A stretch of DNA of 51,046 nt from Pseudodesulfovibrio pelocollis (GTDB lineage Bacteria > Desulfobacterota > Desulfovibrionia > Desulfovibrionales > Desulfovibrionaceae), in NCBI RefSeq assembly GCF_030282845.1, contig NZ_JASTWE010000026.1, positions 1 through 51,046 on the forward strand, in the 5' to 3' direction. The notes beneath the pieces are model-generated. The model saw nothing but the letters and a program-made list of their open reading frames with translations. It ran no database searches and was not told the origin of the DNA. Positions 42,724 through 51,046 of this stretch are shown piece after piece. The position numbers and the translations under genes are program-made. How positions within the stretch are numbered: position 1 is the first letter of the stretch; the number at the start of each line of letters is the position of its first letter.

Positions 42724-44778
42724 TCAGTCCTCGAAGACTTCCGCCAGCCTGATCTCGTTGGTCAGCGGGTCGATGCGGGAAAAGCTGACCTGAAACCGCT
42801 GGCCCGGATAGAGCTTGTCGCCCAGCAGCTTGCGCGGGGCGCGGACATTGATCTGATACTGGGGCATGGCCAGAGTGGCCATGGGACCGGTGTCCTCCAC
42901 CAGCACGGCCGGGTGCAGCGACTTGCGGTGCCGGGCCAGATAGACGAGCTTCCAGTAGCGCGGCCAGAAGCGCTGCACGGCGCTCACCGCCCTGATGCGC
43001 GTGCCCAACTGGATGGCGAGGTGGTCCAGGGCCTCGGTATCGAGGCGCGGTTGTCCGGTCAGAAGCTGGCTGCTGACCTGGGACATGTTGATGAAGTCCG
43101 TGTAGCGGCGCAACGGCGAGGTGATGGGCGCGTAGGCCGGGACGGCCAGGGCGGCGTGGCGCTTGGGCGCGGTCTCCAGGGCCGGGGGCAGCAGCAGCTT
43201 GACCGAGCGCAATATCTCCGCCGGTTCGGTGAAGATGCCCGCCGCCTCCTGGGGGAGGGCGATGTCCTGGGTGCGATGGAGCAGCGGCACGCCATGGTCC
43301 CTGGCCCAGAGGGCGAGGCCGGAATTGGCCAGGATCATGAATTCGCTGATGACCAGCTCGGCCAGGGGGCACGGCTCCTTGAGGGTGATGTCCACCACGG
43401 CCTGGGCACCTTGGCCCGTGACCGTGACCACTGGCTCGGGCTTGCGGATGACGCAGGCTCCGCTCTCGATGCGCCGGTCGATGCGCTCTTTTGCCAGCCG
43501 GTGGGCCAGGACCAGCATCGGGTCCGCCTCCTCGGCAATGGCTCGGTCGGCGGCCTCGTAGCTGACGTTGGCCCTGATGGTGGCCCAGGTCAGGCGCGGC
43601 GTCACCGAGAGCAACTCCCCCCGGGCGTCCAGGCGGAAGAGGGCGATGAGCACCGGCCGCCGCTCCCCGGCCAGCAGGCTGTACAATCCGGTGCCGAACC
43701 GCTCGGGCAGCATGTGGGCCGTGCCCTCGGGCAGGTAGAGGCTGGTGGCACGGTCGGCCACGGCCCGGTCGAGCGGCGAGCCGAAGCGCCAGTGGGCGTC
43801 GGGCCGGGCCAGGGCGATGGACAGGGCGAAGCCGTCGCCGTCCGCTTCGATGTGAAAGGCGTCGTCGATGTCCCGGGTGGTGGGCGCGTCGATGCTGATC
43901 AGGTCCAGGGAGGATTCTTCGGCGGCCTCATTGAAAAAGTCCGCTTCTATCGCTTCGATTTCGCTCAGGAATGATTCCGGCCAGCTGTCTCCCCACACAT
44001 AGCCTGCCTCGTCGAGCAGGTGGTTGTGGTGATGGGGGAGCACGCCCCAGGTCTGGGCCAGAAGCAGCGGCAGGTGGGGGGTGTCCGGCAGCCCCTTGGA
44101 GATGGCCTGCCAGACCTTGGTGCCGGTCTCGTCCAGGGTGGAGGCGATGGCGTGGCGCAGCAGGCCCTCGATGGCCCCGGCCAGTTCGCGGTCCAGGTCC
44201 GGCGGCTGGGGCTTGCGGCCCTGGCTGTAGGCTGCCCACAGCTCCTGGAGCAGGGTCTGCCCGGCCGAGGTGACGGCCTCGCGTTCCTTTTCCTCGGTCT
44301 TTTCGCGCAGTCGCTGCTCGACCTTTTCGGCGGGCCATATCTCGAAATCCGGGGGCCGGAACTTGAAGTGGGTCTTGGCCGAGAGCATGGCCCGGCCAAG
44401 GGCGGCCAGTTCGTCCGGCCCCGGGTCGTCAAAGAGCAGGTCGGCGAACCAGTTGAGCGGCGCGCTCTCCATCTCGCCCTGGGCCAGGGCCCACAGCTCC
44501 ATGACATCAAGCCCGGCCTGGATCGCGCCGCGCCGGTCCTGGTGCTCGTTGAGAAAGTCCTGTATTTCCTGTCTGTTGGCGTCTTCGTTGTGGGTCGGGC
44601 CGGTCCAGGGCAGGATGCGTGCGGCCGGGAGCTTCATCTCCCGCTTGGTGATGGTGAGGAGCCTGAGCCTGCCCGAGGATTCCTCAAGCACCCAGGCCAG
44701 CTGGGGATGATCGCCCTGCATGAACTCCACCACCGTTCCGGGGCGGATGACTGGGGCGAAAACGGATTTCTTGACCAT
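42724..44778 (-). CDS. RNase II/RNase R-type 3'-5' exoribonuclease
   Basis: 684 residues. RNB catalytic domain with the acidic site [14 protein letters not shown] (about residues 296-309), FGTGLYSLL, and near the end [11 protein letters not shown] where the essential Arg occurs. N-terminal part differs from E. coli RNase R, being a shorter KOW/HTH-like region, and a C-terminal S1-like beta domain ([22 protein letters not shown]) closes the protein. Degrades structured or defective RNA in the cytosol. Starts divergently from the SemiSWEET gene; its promoter was not identified. Confidence 0.9.
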   Translation of the reverse strand: MVKKSVFAPVIRPGTVVEFMQGDHPQLAWVLEESSGRLRLLTITKREMKLPAARILPWTGPTHNEDANRQEIQDFLNEHQDRRGAIQAGLDVMELWALAQGEMESAPLNWFADLLFDDPGPDELAALGRAMLSAKTHFKFRPPDFEIWPAEKVEQRLREKTEEKEREAVTSAGQTLLQELWAAYSQGRKPQPPDLDRELAGAIEGLLRHAIASTLDETGTKVWQAISKGLPDTPHLPLLLAQTWGVLPHHHNHLLDEAGYVWGDSWPESFLSEIEAIEADFFNEAAEESSLDLISIDAPTTRDIDDAFHIEADGDGFALSIALARPDAHWRFGSPLDRAVADRATSLYLPEGTAHMLPERFGTGLYSLLAGERRPVLIALFRLDARGELLSVTPRLTWATIRANVSYEAADRAIAEEADPMLVLAHRLAKERIDRRIESGACVIRKPEPVVTVTGQGAQAVVDITLKEPCPLAELVISEFMILANSGLALWARDHGVPLLHRTQDIALPQEAAGIFTEPAEILRSVKLLLPPALETAPKRHAALAVPAYAPITSPLRRYTDFINMSQVSSQLLTGQPRLDTEALDHLAIQLGTRIRAVSAVQRFWPRYWKLVYLARHRKSLHPAVLVEDTGPMATLAMPQYQINVRAPRKLLGDKLYPGQRFQVSFSRIDPLTNEIRLAEVFED

Positions 44779-44869
44779 GTAAGCTACTTTGATCTGCGGT
44801 GAGCGTCGGGTGTGACGTATCTATCATGAATCGGTTGTCAGCGTAAGTGGGGCGGAGTAAAGGGTCCGC

Positions 44870-45163
44870 ATGGAACGTGAAATCGTCGAGATCATCGGCA
44901 TCGTGGCCGGGTGCTGCACCACGGCCTCCTTTGTGCCCCAGGTAATCCGCACATGGCGGACCCGGTCCGTGGCCGACATCTCGCTTCGGATGTATCTGCT
45001 CCTGTGCCTCGGGGTGTCGCTGTGGCTCGTCTATGGTGCGCTCATCGGCTCGCCCGCCGTGCTGCTGGCCAATGCGGCCACCCTGCTCCTGGCCGCCGCG
45101 ATTCTGGGCATGAAGCTCGTGTTCGGACGCGCAAAGGGCCGCCCGCCCGGTCCGCGCCGATGA
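44870..45163 (+). CDS. SemiSWEET-type sugar transporter (PQ-loop)
   Basis: 97 residues with three predicted membrane helices (about 6-26, 39-59 and 64-85). The PQ motif is in the first helix (FVPQVIRTWRTRSVADIS), followed by LCLGVSLWLVYG. SemiSWEETs work as dimers that move small sugars across the membrane; the substrate is not known. Isolated gene, on the plus strand between two minus-strand genes. GAGTAAAGG lies upstream of the ATG. Confidence 0.85.
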   Translation: MEREIVEIIGIVAGCCTTASFVPQVIRTWRTRSVADISLRMYLLLCLGVSLWLVYGALIGSPAVLLANAATLLLAAAILGMKLVFGRAKGRPPGPRR

Positions 45164-45222
45164 ATCCAGGACTCCGCCGGAGCGTCCGGCCCGGCCGAGC
45201 CCCGTTCATTCATTTAAGAATC

Positions 45223-46497
45223 CTAATGCCTGAAGGACCGCTGGCCGGTAAAGACCATGGCCACCTGCGGAACCGCCTCGTTGACCGCGGCAATGACCTC
45301 GTGGTCGCGGATGGAGCCGCCGGGCTGGGCGATGGCGGTCACGCCCTGGTCGATGCACAGGTCCACGCCGTCGCGGAAAGGGAAGAATCCGTCCGACACC
45401 ACCACCGAGCCGGGCAGCCCGCCCTTGGCCTCGGCCGTGCGTCGTTCGATGTCCGCGAGTTGCGCCTTGGCTTCCGAATCTTTCAGCGCCTTGAGCTTGA
45501 GCTCGAAGATGGACAGGCCAAGCTCCTTTGACGAGAGCAGGTCCGCGTACTTGGTATAGGCCTTGGTCACGGCCAGGAGCACGCAGCCCACGCGGTCCTG
45601 CTCGCCGGTGCCGATGGCCGTGGTCACGCCGTCCTTGACGAAGAGCACGGAGTTGGACGTCACGCCCGCCTCCACGGCCCAGGCGAAGAGCAGGTCGTCG
45701 GCCTCCTGTTTGCCCGGGGCGCGGGCCAGGAAGACGTTGCCGTCCTTCTCGGCCTTGGCCGGGAGGAAGTCCCCTGCCTTGAGAATGGCGTTGCGAAACG
45801 AGAACTGGACCACCAGGCCGCCGTCGGACAGGGACTTGATGTCCAGGAACGGGGTGCGGACGAGGCTTTCCAACCCGGCGATGCCGGGAATCCGGAGAAT
45901 CCGCAGGTTTTTCTTTTTCTTCAGTTCGGCCAGGGCGTCTGGGTCGAAGTCCGGCGCGGCCACCACCTCGAAATAGGCGGAATTGATCAGCTGGGCAGAG
46001 GCCAGATCAAGGGTGCGGTTGACCACCACGGCCCCGCCGAAGGCGGCGATGCGATCCGCCTCGAAGGCGCGCCCCAGGGCCACTGCCACGCCCTCGTCGG
46101 TCCAGGCCGCGCCGCAGGGATTGTTGTGCTTGAGGATGAGTGCCGCGGGCTTGGCCGACAGGTACTGAAGGATGTTCAGGGCGTTGTCCACGTCGGTCAG
46201 GTTGGTCTTGCCCGGGTGCTTGCCCGCCTGGAGCATGTGCTCCTCGGTCAGGGCCGAGACGAGCCCCTGGCCCGCGCCGATGAACTTCACGCCGCCCACT
46301 TCCAGGCAGCCGCTCTTCAATTCGTAGAGGGCGGCGGGCTGGTCCGGGTTCTCGCCGTAGCGCAACCCCTTGGTCTGGCCGTCGATCTCCCAGGTGCGCT
46401 TGCTGAACGTCAATTCCTGGTCGCCCAGAACCAGCTTCAGATCGGCCGGAAACGGGTCCTCCTGAAGCGTGGTGTACATTTTCTTCAGATCACTCAT
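45223..46497 (-). CDS. Stand-alone AICAR formyltransferase (C-terminal half of PurH)
   Basis: 424 residues. Transfers formyl from 10-formyltetrahydrofolate to AICAR, giving FAICAR. Family motifs: LRYGENPDQPAALY, ILKHNNPCGAA (catalytic Lys-His), DRIAAFGG, DGFFPFRDGVDL and AQPGGSIRD. No IMP cyclohydrolase domain is attached; that activity is supplied by 38590-39186. The ATG at 46497 has AAGGGG upstream; the frame stays open before it but with low-complexity sequence. Preceded by a 309-bp gap to the first chemoreceptor gene. Confidence 0.94.
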   Translation of the reverse strand: MSDLKKMYTTLQEDPFPADLKLVLGDQELTFSKRTWEIDGQTKGLRYGENPDQPAALYELKSGCLEVGGVKFIGAGQGLVSALTEEHMLQAGKHPGKTNLTDVDNALNILQYLSAKPAALILKHNNPCGAAWTDEGVAVALGRAFEADRIAAFGGAVVVNRTLDLASAQLINSAYFEVVAAPDFDPDALAELKKKKNLRILRIPGIAGLESLVRTPFLDIKSLSDGGLVVQFSFRNAILKAGDFLPAKAEKDGNVFLARAPGKQEADDLLFAWAVEAGVTSNSVLFVKDGVTTAIGTGEQDRVGCVLLAVTKAYTKYADLLSSKELGLSIFELKLKALKDSEAKAQLADIERRTAEAKGGLPGSVVVSDGFFPFRDGVDLCIDQGVTAIAQPGGSIRDHEVIAAVNEAVPQVAMVFTGQRSFRH

Positions 46498-46806
46498 GGC
46501 GTTACCCCTTGCGGCTTCCTTGGCCAGTTGCTTTCTACGGTTGCGTTCCGGAAGGAGGCGGTCATAGCACAGCTTGCCCCGGCGGGCAAATCCGAAGGGC
46601 GATGCGCCCCGGCCCGGCCTCAAGCGATGTGGCGAAAAGAGTGTGCCGTTCTGCGTCCGGCAGGGGATTGAGCAATCGATCAGTCGAAATGTAACAAATA
46701 ATCATACCTCCAGGCAGAAAACTGTGGCAGAGTGGGGACAAAGTCAGAATCTGCGTCCCGGGGAGAATGGTGAACCATTGGGCGCAGCCAACGAATCGGA
46801 GGCAAT
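46498..46806. other. 309-bp divergent intergenic region
   Basis: Region between the AICAR formyltransferase gene (minus) and the first chemoreceptor gene (plus). It has an AT-rich patch (about 46686-46708) and a few short inverted repeats. No sigma-54, sigma-28 or convincing sigma-70 site and no small gene could be supported. It includes an 11-base partial match to the window-end repeat (about 46539-46550), likely chance. Confidence 0.4.
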
Positions 46807-48543
46807 ATGCGACGTTTCAGGGATTGGGGGATGCGAAGCAAGGTGTTGAGCCTTTTTCTTGCGGCAGTCATCGTGGTGCTTGGGGGATTGCTTGGGTATT
46901 TCATCCCTGTGGTGGGTGACTCGCTGATGGATGAGAAGCGCGTGGCCACCCGCAGCGCGGTGGAGACGGCTTACTCGATCATGCAATACTACGGCGAGTT
47001 GGCTGCCGCAGGGACCCTGGATCAGGCCGAGGCTCAGGATCGCGCCAAGGCCGCCATCGGGGCCATGCGCTACATGGGCGACAACTACTACTGGATCAAT
47101 GACATGGGTCCGACCATGATCATGCATCCCATCATTCCCGACATGAACGGGAAGGACCTGTCCCAGAACAGGGACCCGGAAGGGCGTCCCCTGTTCATGG
47201 ACATGGTCGAGGTCAGCAGGACCGCCGGTGAAGGATTCGTGCCCTACATGTGGCCCAAGCCGGGGTCCGACAGGCCCCAGCCCAAGATTTCCTATGTCAA
47301 GCTGTACAAGCCCTGGGGCTGGATGGTTGGCAGCGGTATCTATGTTGATGACGTCCAGGCCCAGGTGTCCACCCTTCGCTGGCAGATTCTCCTGCCCACC
47401 GTTCTCGTCATGGGCCTGATCATTGCCGTGGTGATCTTCGTGGTCCGCGGCATGGTCATGCCCCTTGAGGAGGCAGTACAGGTGGCCAACCGCATGGCCG
47501 GGGGAGATCTGAACATCAAGGTGACGGTGCGCAGCCGCGACGAGGTGGGGCAGCTCTCAGGGGCCATTGCCAACATGGTCGAGGAGTTGCGGCGCGTGGT
47601 GGGCGAGGTGCGCTCGGCCAGCGAGCAGGTGGCTGCGGGCAGCGAGGAACTGGCCGCCTCGGCCATCGAGCTGTCCCAGGGGGCCACCGAGCAGGCGGCC
47701 AGCGTCGAGGAGGTCTCGGCGTCCATGGAGGAGATGACCTCAAGCATCGGCCAGAACGCCGAAAATGCCCAGACCACCAACTCCATGACCAATCAGGCCG
47801 CCCTGGACACCGACAGCGGCGGTCGGGCCGTGGCCAAGACCGTGGAGGCCATGAAGCAGATCGCGGACAAGATCCTCATTGTCGAGGAGATCGCCCGCCA
47901 GACCAACCTGCTGGCGCTCAACGCGGCCATTGAGGCGGCCCGGGCCGGGGAGCACGGCAAGGGATTCGCCGTGGTGGCGGCCGAGGTGCGCAAGCTGGCA
48001 GAGCGCAGCGGCGCGGCCGCAGCCGAGATCAGCGAGCTGTCCACCACCAGCGTCAGGGTGGCCGAGGAGGCGGGCGGCCTGCTCGCCAAGATCGTGCCCG
48101 ACATTCGCAAGACCGCTGAACTGGTTCAGGAGATCGCGGCAGCCAGCAACGAGCAGAACGCGGGCGGCGAGCAGGTCAACAAGGCCATCCAGGAGCTGGA
48201 CAAGGTCATCCAGCAGAACGCCTCGGCCTCGGAGGAAGTGGCGTCCACGGCCGAAGAGCTGTCGAGCCATGCCGTGCAGTTGCAGCAGAGCATCCGGTTC
48301 TTCAAGGTGGGGGATGGCGACATCTCCGCGCCCCTGGCACGTGGGGGCAAGGGCACGAAGGCCTATGACCCGACCAAGGGCAAGGTGGTTTCCAAGGCGG
48401 GGGGCAAGAGTGCGCCAGGGCCGGTGGTCCGGCGCGCAAGCCCGGCAAAGCCCCTGCCTGCGGCCAAGGCCGGGCGCGCCCCGGATTCCGGCAGCGGGGT
48501 GGATCTCGACATGGACGACGACTCCGGATTCGAGCGGTTCTAG
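46807..48543 (+). CDS. Methyl-accepting chemotaxis protein with single-Cache sensor
   Basis: 578 residues. Membrane chemoreceptor: helix 1 about 12-33, periplasmic sensor of the sCache_2 type ([50 protein letters not shown]), helix 2 about 198-219, HAMP, and the cytoplasmic signalling coiled coil with hairpin tip [20 protein letters not shown]. sCache_2 domains commonly bind small organic acids; the ligand is unknown. C-terminal about 60 residues are a Lys/Gly/Pro-rich linker ending in a short acidic tail ([13 protein letters not shown]) without a CheR-binding pentapeptide. Followed by a strong terminator. Confidence 0.93.
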   Translation: MRRFRDWGMRSKVLSLFLAAVIVVLGGLLGYFIPVVGDSLMDEKRVATRSAVETAYSIMQYYGELAAAGTLDQAEAQDRAKAAIGAMRYMGDNYYWINDMGPTMIMHPIIPDMNGKDLSQNRDPEGRPLFMDMVEVSRTAGEGFVPYMWPKPGSDRPQPKISYVKLYKPWGWMVGSGIYVDDVQAQVSTLRWQILLPTVLVMGLIIAVVIFVVRGMVMPLEEAVQVANRMAGGDLNIKVTVRSRDEVGQLSGAIANMVEELRRVVGEVRSASEQVAAGSEELAASAIELSQGATEQAASVEEVSASMEEMTSSIGQNAENAQTTNSMTNQAALDTDSGGRAVAKTVEAMKQIADKILIVEEIARQTNLLALNAAIEAARAGEHGKGFAVVAAEVRKLAERSGAAAAEISELSTTSVRVAEEAGGLLAKIVPDIRKTAELVQEIAAASNEQNAGGEQVNKAIQELDKVIQQNASASEEVASTAEELSSHAVQLQQSIRFFKVGDGDISAPLARGGKGTKAYDPTKGKVVSKAGGKSAPGPVVRRASPAKPLPAAKAGRAPDSGSGVDLDMDDDSGFERF

Positions 48544-48564
48544 CGGCCGCGAACTGACACCATC

Positions 48565-48608
48565 AACGGAGCCGTTCCCGGCCGGGAGCGGCTCCGCCGT
48601 TGTGTTTT
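48565..48608 (+). terminator. Intrinsic terminator after the first chemoreceptor
   Basis: ACGGAGCCGTTCCC and GGGAGCGGCTCCG form a long GC stem around GGCC, followed by CCGTTGTGTTTT. 22 bp after the stop codon. Confidence 0.82.
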
Positions 48609-48710
48609 GGCAGGCGACCATGTATGGTTGCCCATGACTCCCGTCAGGTCCGGCGGCGAGAGCCAGTCGTCCCGGTCCGCACCTGATTTCCCATCGCTCG
48701 GAGGAACCCC

Positions 48711-51023
48711 GTGAACATCTCGTTTCGTCTCATCGGATCCATACTCATAATTTTCTTCATCATTGTCGGCATGTTCGCCGCCACTTGGGTGGTCACGTCG
48801 AGCCAGGAGAGCGACAGCCTAGTACTCAACATCGCCGGACGCCAGCGCATGCTCGCGGAAAAGCTCGGCAAGGAGGCCCTGGCCTTTGGCGCAAGCGGCG
48901 ACGCGGCCCTGCGCGGCCAGATCGAGACGACCATGACCCTGTTCGAGTCGTCCCTTGCTGCGCTCGACGCCTCGGGCCCCGTGCCCCTGACCCTTGATCC
49001 GCGCGGCCCCAGGGGCCAGTTGCCCGAGGCGAGCCGGGAGGCCCGGGCGCAACTGGCCAAGGTGCGCCAGCAGTGGGACGCGTATCGGGCGCTGGTGGAG
49101 CAGGGCGTGACCTCGGGCAAGCCGGACGTGGCGGGCATAGCGGCCCGGAGCGCGGCCGTGGTCGCGGCCATGAACGAGGCCGTGGTCCTGCTGCAGCGCG
49201 AGTCCGAAGGCCGGGTGACCACGCTGCTGGTCAGCCAGGCGGCATGCGTGGGCATCGGCGTGATCATCGTGCTGCTGGTGCTCTACAATCTGCGCACCAA
49301 GCTGACCCGGCCCCTTTCGCATCTCAAGGAGTACGCCGAAGCCGTGGCCGGGGGAGACCTCAAGGCCGTGAGCAAGGGTGAGTACACCGAGGAATTGCTC
49401 GACCTGAAAACCGCCATCGTGACCATGGTCGATGCCCTGGGCGAAACCATGACCACGGTGGAGACCCGGGGCCGGGAGGCCGAACGCAGCGCCGAGGAGG
49501 CGCGCCGCGCCGTGGCCAAGGCGGACGAACAGCAGGCCCAGGTGCGCGCCCTGCTTGAGACCATGAGCCGGGCCGCCACCAAGGCTAGCGACATTTCCCG
49601 CGATGTGGCCGCCTCGGTGACCCAGCTGGCGAGCCAGGTGGACGAGGTCAACCACGGCACGGACGTGCAGCGTGACCGCATGGCCGAGACGGCCACGGCC
49701 ATGGAGGAGATGAACGCCACCGTGCTTGAGGTGGCGCGCAACGCCTCCAACGCCGCCCAGTCGGCCGACCGGGCCAGGGAGAACGCCAGGACCGGGGCCG
49801 AGGGAGTCCGCGCCGCCGTGGCCTCCATCGACGCCATCAAGGACCAGATCCTCGAACTCAACGAGAGCATGGGCGAGCTGGGCAAACAGGCCGAGAACAT
49901 CGGCAAGATCATGAACGTGGTCACGGACATCGCGGACCAGACCAACCTGCTGGCCCTCAACGCGGCCATCGAGGCGGCGCGGGCGGGCGATGCCGGACGA
50001 GGCTTTGCCGTGGTGGCCGACGAGGTGCGCAAGCTGGCCGAGAAGACCATGCAGGCCACCAAGGAAGTGGGCGACGCCGTGTCGCGCATCCAGGCCCAGG
50101 CCCGGGCCAACATCCAGGCCGTGGAAACCTCGGTGCAGGATATCGTCAAGTCCACGGCCGCGGCCAACGAGTCGGGCCAGTTCATGGCCGAGATCGTGTC
50201 CATCGTGGGCGAGACCGCGGCCCAGGTGGAGTCCATCGCTACCGCCTCGGAAGAGCAGTCCGCAGCCAGCGAGGAGATCAACCAGGCCGTCACCGACGTC
50301 ACCCGCATCGCCTTCGAGACGGCGCAGGGCATGACCCGGGCCGCCCAGGCCCTGGACGCCATGGCCGCCATGGCCGCCGACCTGGACGCCGTGATCCGCG
50401 ACATGACCGGCGACGAGTCTGCGGCAGGCCGGATGGCCGGGGACGATGCACAGCCCGCCCAGAAAGCTCTCGCCCAAAAGGGTATCGCCCAAAAGGTTCC
50501 GGCCAAGGGTGTCACGGCCAAGGCAGCCCCCGCAGCCAACGGCCGGGCGAGTGCGCCTGCGGCCAAGGCCGCGCCCAGGCAGTCCGACCGTTCGGGCCTC
50601 AAGGCCGAGGACAAGGACGGCATCATGCAGTGGGCCGACGACCTGTCGGTCAACATCCGCGAGGTGGACGAGCAGCACCTGCGGCTGATCAACCTCATCA
50701 ACAAGCTCCACGCGGCCATGCGCTCGGGCAAGGGCATGCAGGCCACGGCCAGGGTGCTCGACGAGCTCAAGGAATACACCGTGTTCCATTTCTCAAGCGA
50801 GGAGGCCCTGTTCGAGGAGCACGGGTACGCGGGGCTGGTCAATCATGTGGCCGCCCACAAGGCGTTTGTGAACAAGGTGCTCGACTTCGAGCAGCAGATA
50901 CTTTCGGGCAAGTCGTCGGTGACCATGGAGGTCATGAACTTCCTCAAGGACTGGCTGGTCAAGCACATCAAGGGCGTGGACAAGAAGTACAGCGCCTTCT
51001 TCAACGAGCGCGGGATATACTAG
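48711..51023 (+). CDS. DcrH-like chemoreceptor with C-terminal hemerythrin domain
   Basis: 770 residues. Two membrane helices (about 10-32 and 171-192) flank a PilJ/NarX-type periplasmic sensor ([13 protein letters not shown] at 43-55). HAMP and the signalling coiled coil with tip [19 protein letters not shown] follow, then an Ala/Lys/Pro-rich linker and a hemerythrin domain from about 637 to the end. All di-iron ligands are present: H in VDEQH, HFSSE, HVAAH and HIKGVD. Desulfovibrio vulgaris DcrH, the known model, binds O2 there, so this is a likely oxygen or redox sensor. GTG start with GGAGG upstream. The stop codon lies inside the 26-bp end repeat. Confidence 0.94.
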   Translation: MNISFRLIGSILIIFFIIVGMFAATWVVTSSQESDSLVLNIAGRQRMLAEKLGKEALAFGASGDAALRGQIETTMTLFESSLAALDASGPVPLTLDPRGPRGQLPEASREARAQLAKVRQQWDAYRALVEQGVTSGKPDVAGIAARSAAVVAAMNEAVVLLQRESEGRVTTLLVSQAACVGIGVIIVLLVLYNLRTKLTRPLSHLKEYAEAVAGGDLKAVSKGEYTEELLDLKTAIVTMVDALGETMTTVETRGREAERSAEEARRAVAKADEQQAQVRALLETMSRAATKASDISRDVAASVTQLASQVDEVNHGTDVQRDRMAETATAMEEMNATVLEVARNASNAAQSADRARENARTGAEGVRAAVASIDAIKDQILELNESMGELGKQAENIGKIMNVVTDIADQTNLLALNAAIEAARAGDAGRGFAVVADEVRKLAEKTMQATKEVGDAVSRIQAQARANIQAVETSVQDIVKSTAAANESGQFMAEIVSIVGETAAQVESIATASEEQSAASEEINQAVTDVTRIAFETAQGMTRAAQALDAMAAMAADLDAVIRDMTGDESAAGRMAGDDAQPAQKALAQKGIAQKVPAKGVTAKAAPAANGRASAPAAKAAPRQSDRSGLKAEDKDGIMQWADDLSVNIREVDEQHLRLINLINKLHAAMRSGKGMQATARVLDELKEYTVFHFSSEEALFEEHGYAGLVNHVAAHKAFVNKVLDFEQQILSGKSSVTMEVMNFLKDWLVKHIKGVDKKYSAFFNERGIY

Positions 51024-51044
51024 TGTTGCGTTCCGCAATTAAAT
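51019..51044. repeat. Right copy of the 26-bp inverted repeat
   Basis: Exact reverse complement of 3-28. Begins with ACTAGT, whose TAG is the stop codon of the hemerythrin chemoreceptor gene, and runs outward to within two bases of the window end. See the left copy. Confidence 0.75.
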
Positions 51045-51046
51045 CC

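Noticed and set aside
46539-46550. 11-base match to the window-end repeat
   Set aside because: Too short in a high-GC background and without the flanking ACTAGT or AT-rich part; likely chance.

Overview
This 51-kb, high-GC window looks like chromosomal DNA of a sulfate-reducing bacterium of the Desulfovibrio/Pseudodesulfovibrio group. The assignment is inferred from gene content: a ferredoxin of the D. africanus Fd III type, a DVU0298-like protein, a DcrH-like chemoreceptor with a hemerythrin domain, a MoeA fused to a periplasmic-binding-like domain, and purH split into two genes. Genes are mostly housekeeping, on both strands. There is no rRNA, phage, CRISPR array or complete insertion sequence. 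Both ends of the window carry the same 26-bp sequence in inverted orientation.

Layout. 1-7.2 kb (minus strand): YgiQ-type radical SAM protein, a possible glycosyltransferase and a DEAD-box helicase, then NAD kinase and citrate synthase. 7.5-11.3 kb (plus): a Tat-exported four-cluster ferredoxin subunit with a cytochrome b anchor behind a promoter carrying a CsoR/CstR-like operator, a CsaA-like tRNA-binding protein, and a B12-binding-type radical SAM protein. 11.4-16.8 kb (minus): a five-gene run with an M29 aminopeptidase, MoeA-PBP fusion, isochorismatase-like hydrolase, XdhC-like factor and MobA-like nucleotidyltransferase, suggesting molybdenum-cofactor handling. 17-20.2 kb (plus): ferredoxin, a YkgJ-type Cys-rich protein, a small unknown protein, a TPR protein and a DVU0298-like protein. 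20.3-20.6 kb (minus): a short DsrE-like gene with an in-frame TGA and a SECIS-like hairpin, probably a selenoprotein. 20.8 kb: tRNA-Val(GAC). 21.1-28.4 kb (plus): thrS-infC-rpmI-rplT-pheS-pheT and a MerR-like regulator. 28.4-31.1 kb (plus): AsmA-like protein and arsenate reductase-like protein. 31.2-37.4 kb (minus): flgB-flgC-fliE-fliF-fliG-fliH-fliI behind a sigma-54-type promoter. 37.9-41 kb (plus): TPR protein with its own sigma-54-type promoter, stand-alone IMP cyclohydrolase, HflX. 41-46.5 kb: CDF transporter, PlsY, RNase II/R-type exonuclease, SemiSWEET-like protein and the stand-alone AICAR formyltransferase. 46.8-51 kb (plus): two chemoreceptors, the second ending in hemerythrin.

The signals most worth following are the uncalled selenoprotein; non-canonical AUA starts for infC (strong) and hflX (likely); the CsoR-like operator in front of an FeS/cytochrome b pair with no catalytic subunit; three copies of a 120-165-bp palindromic repeat, one inside the flagellar operon; and the split purine genes. 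All functions are inferred by reading motifs; no database search was run.
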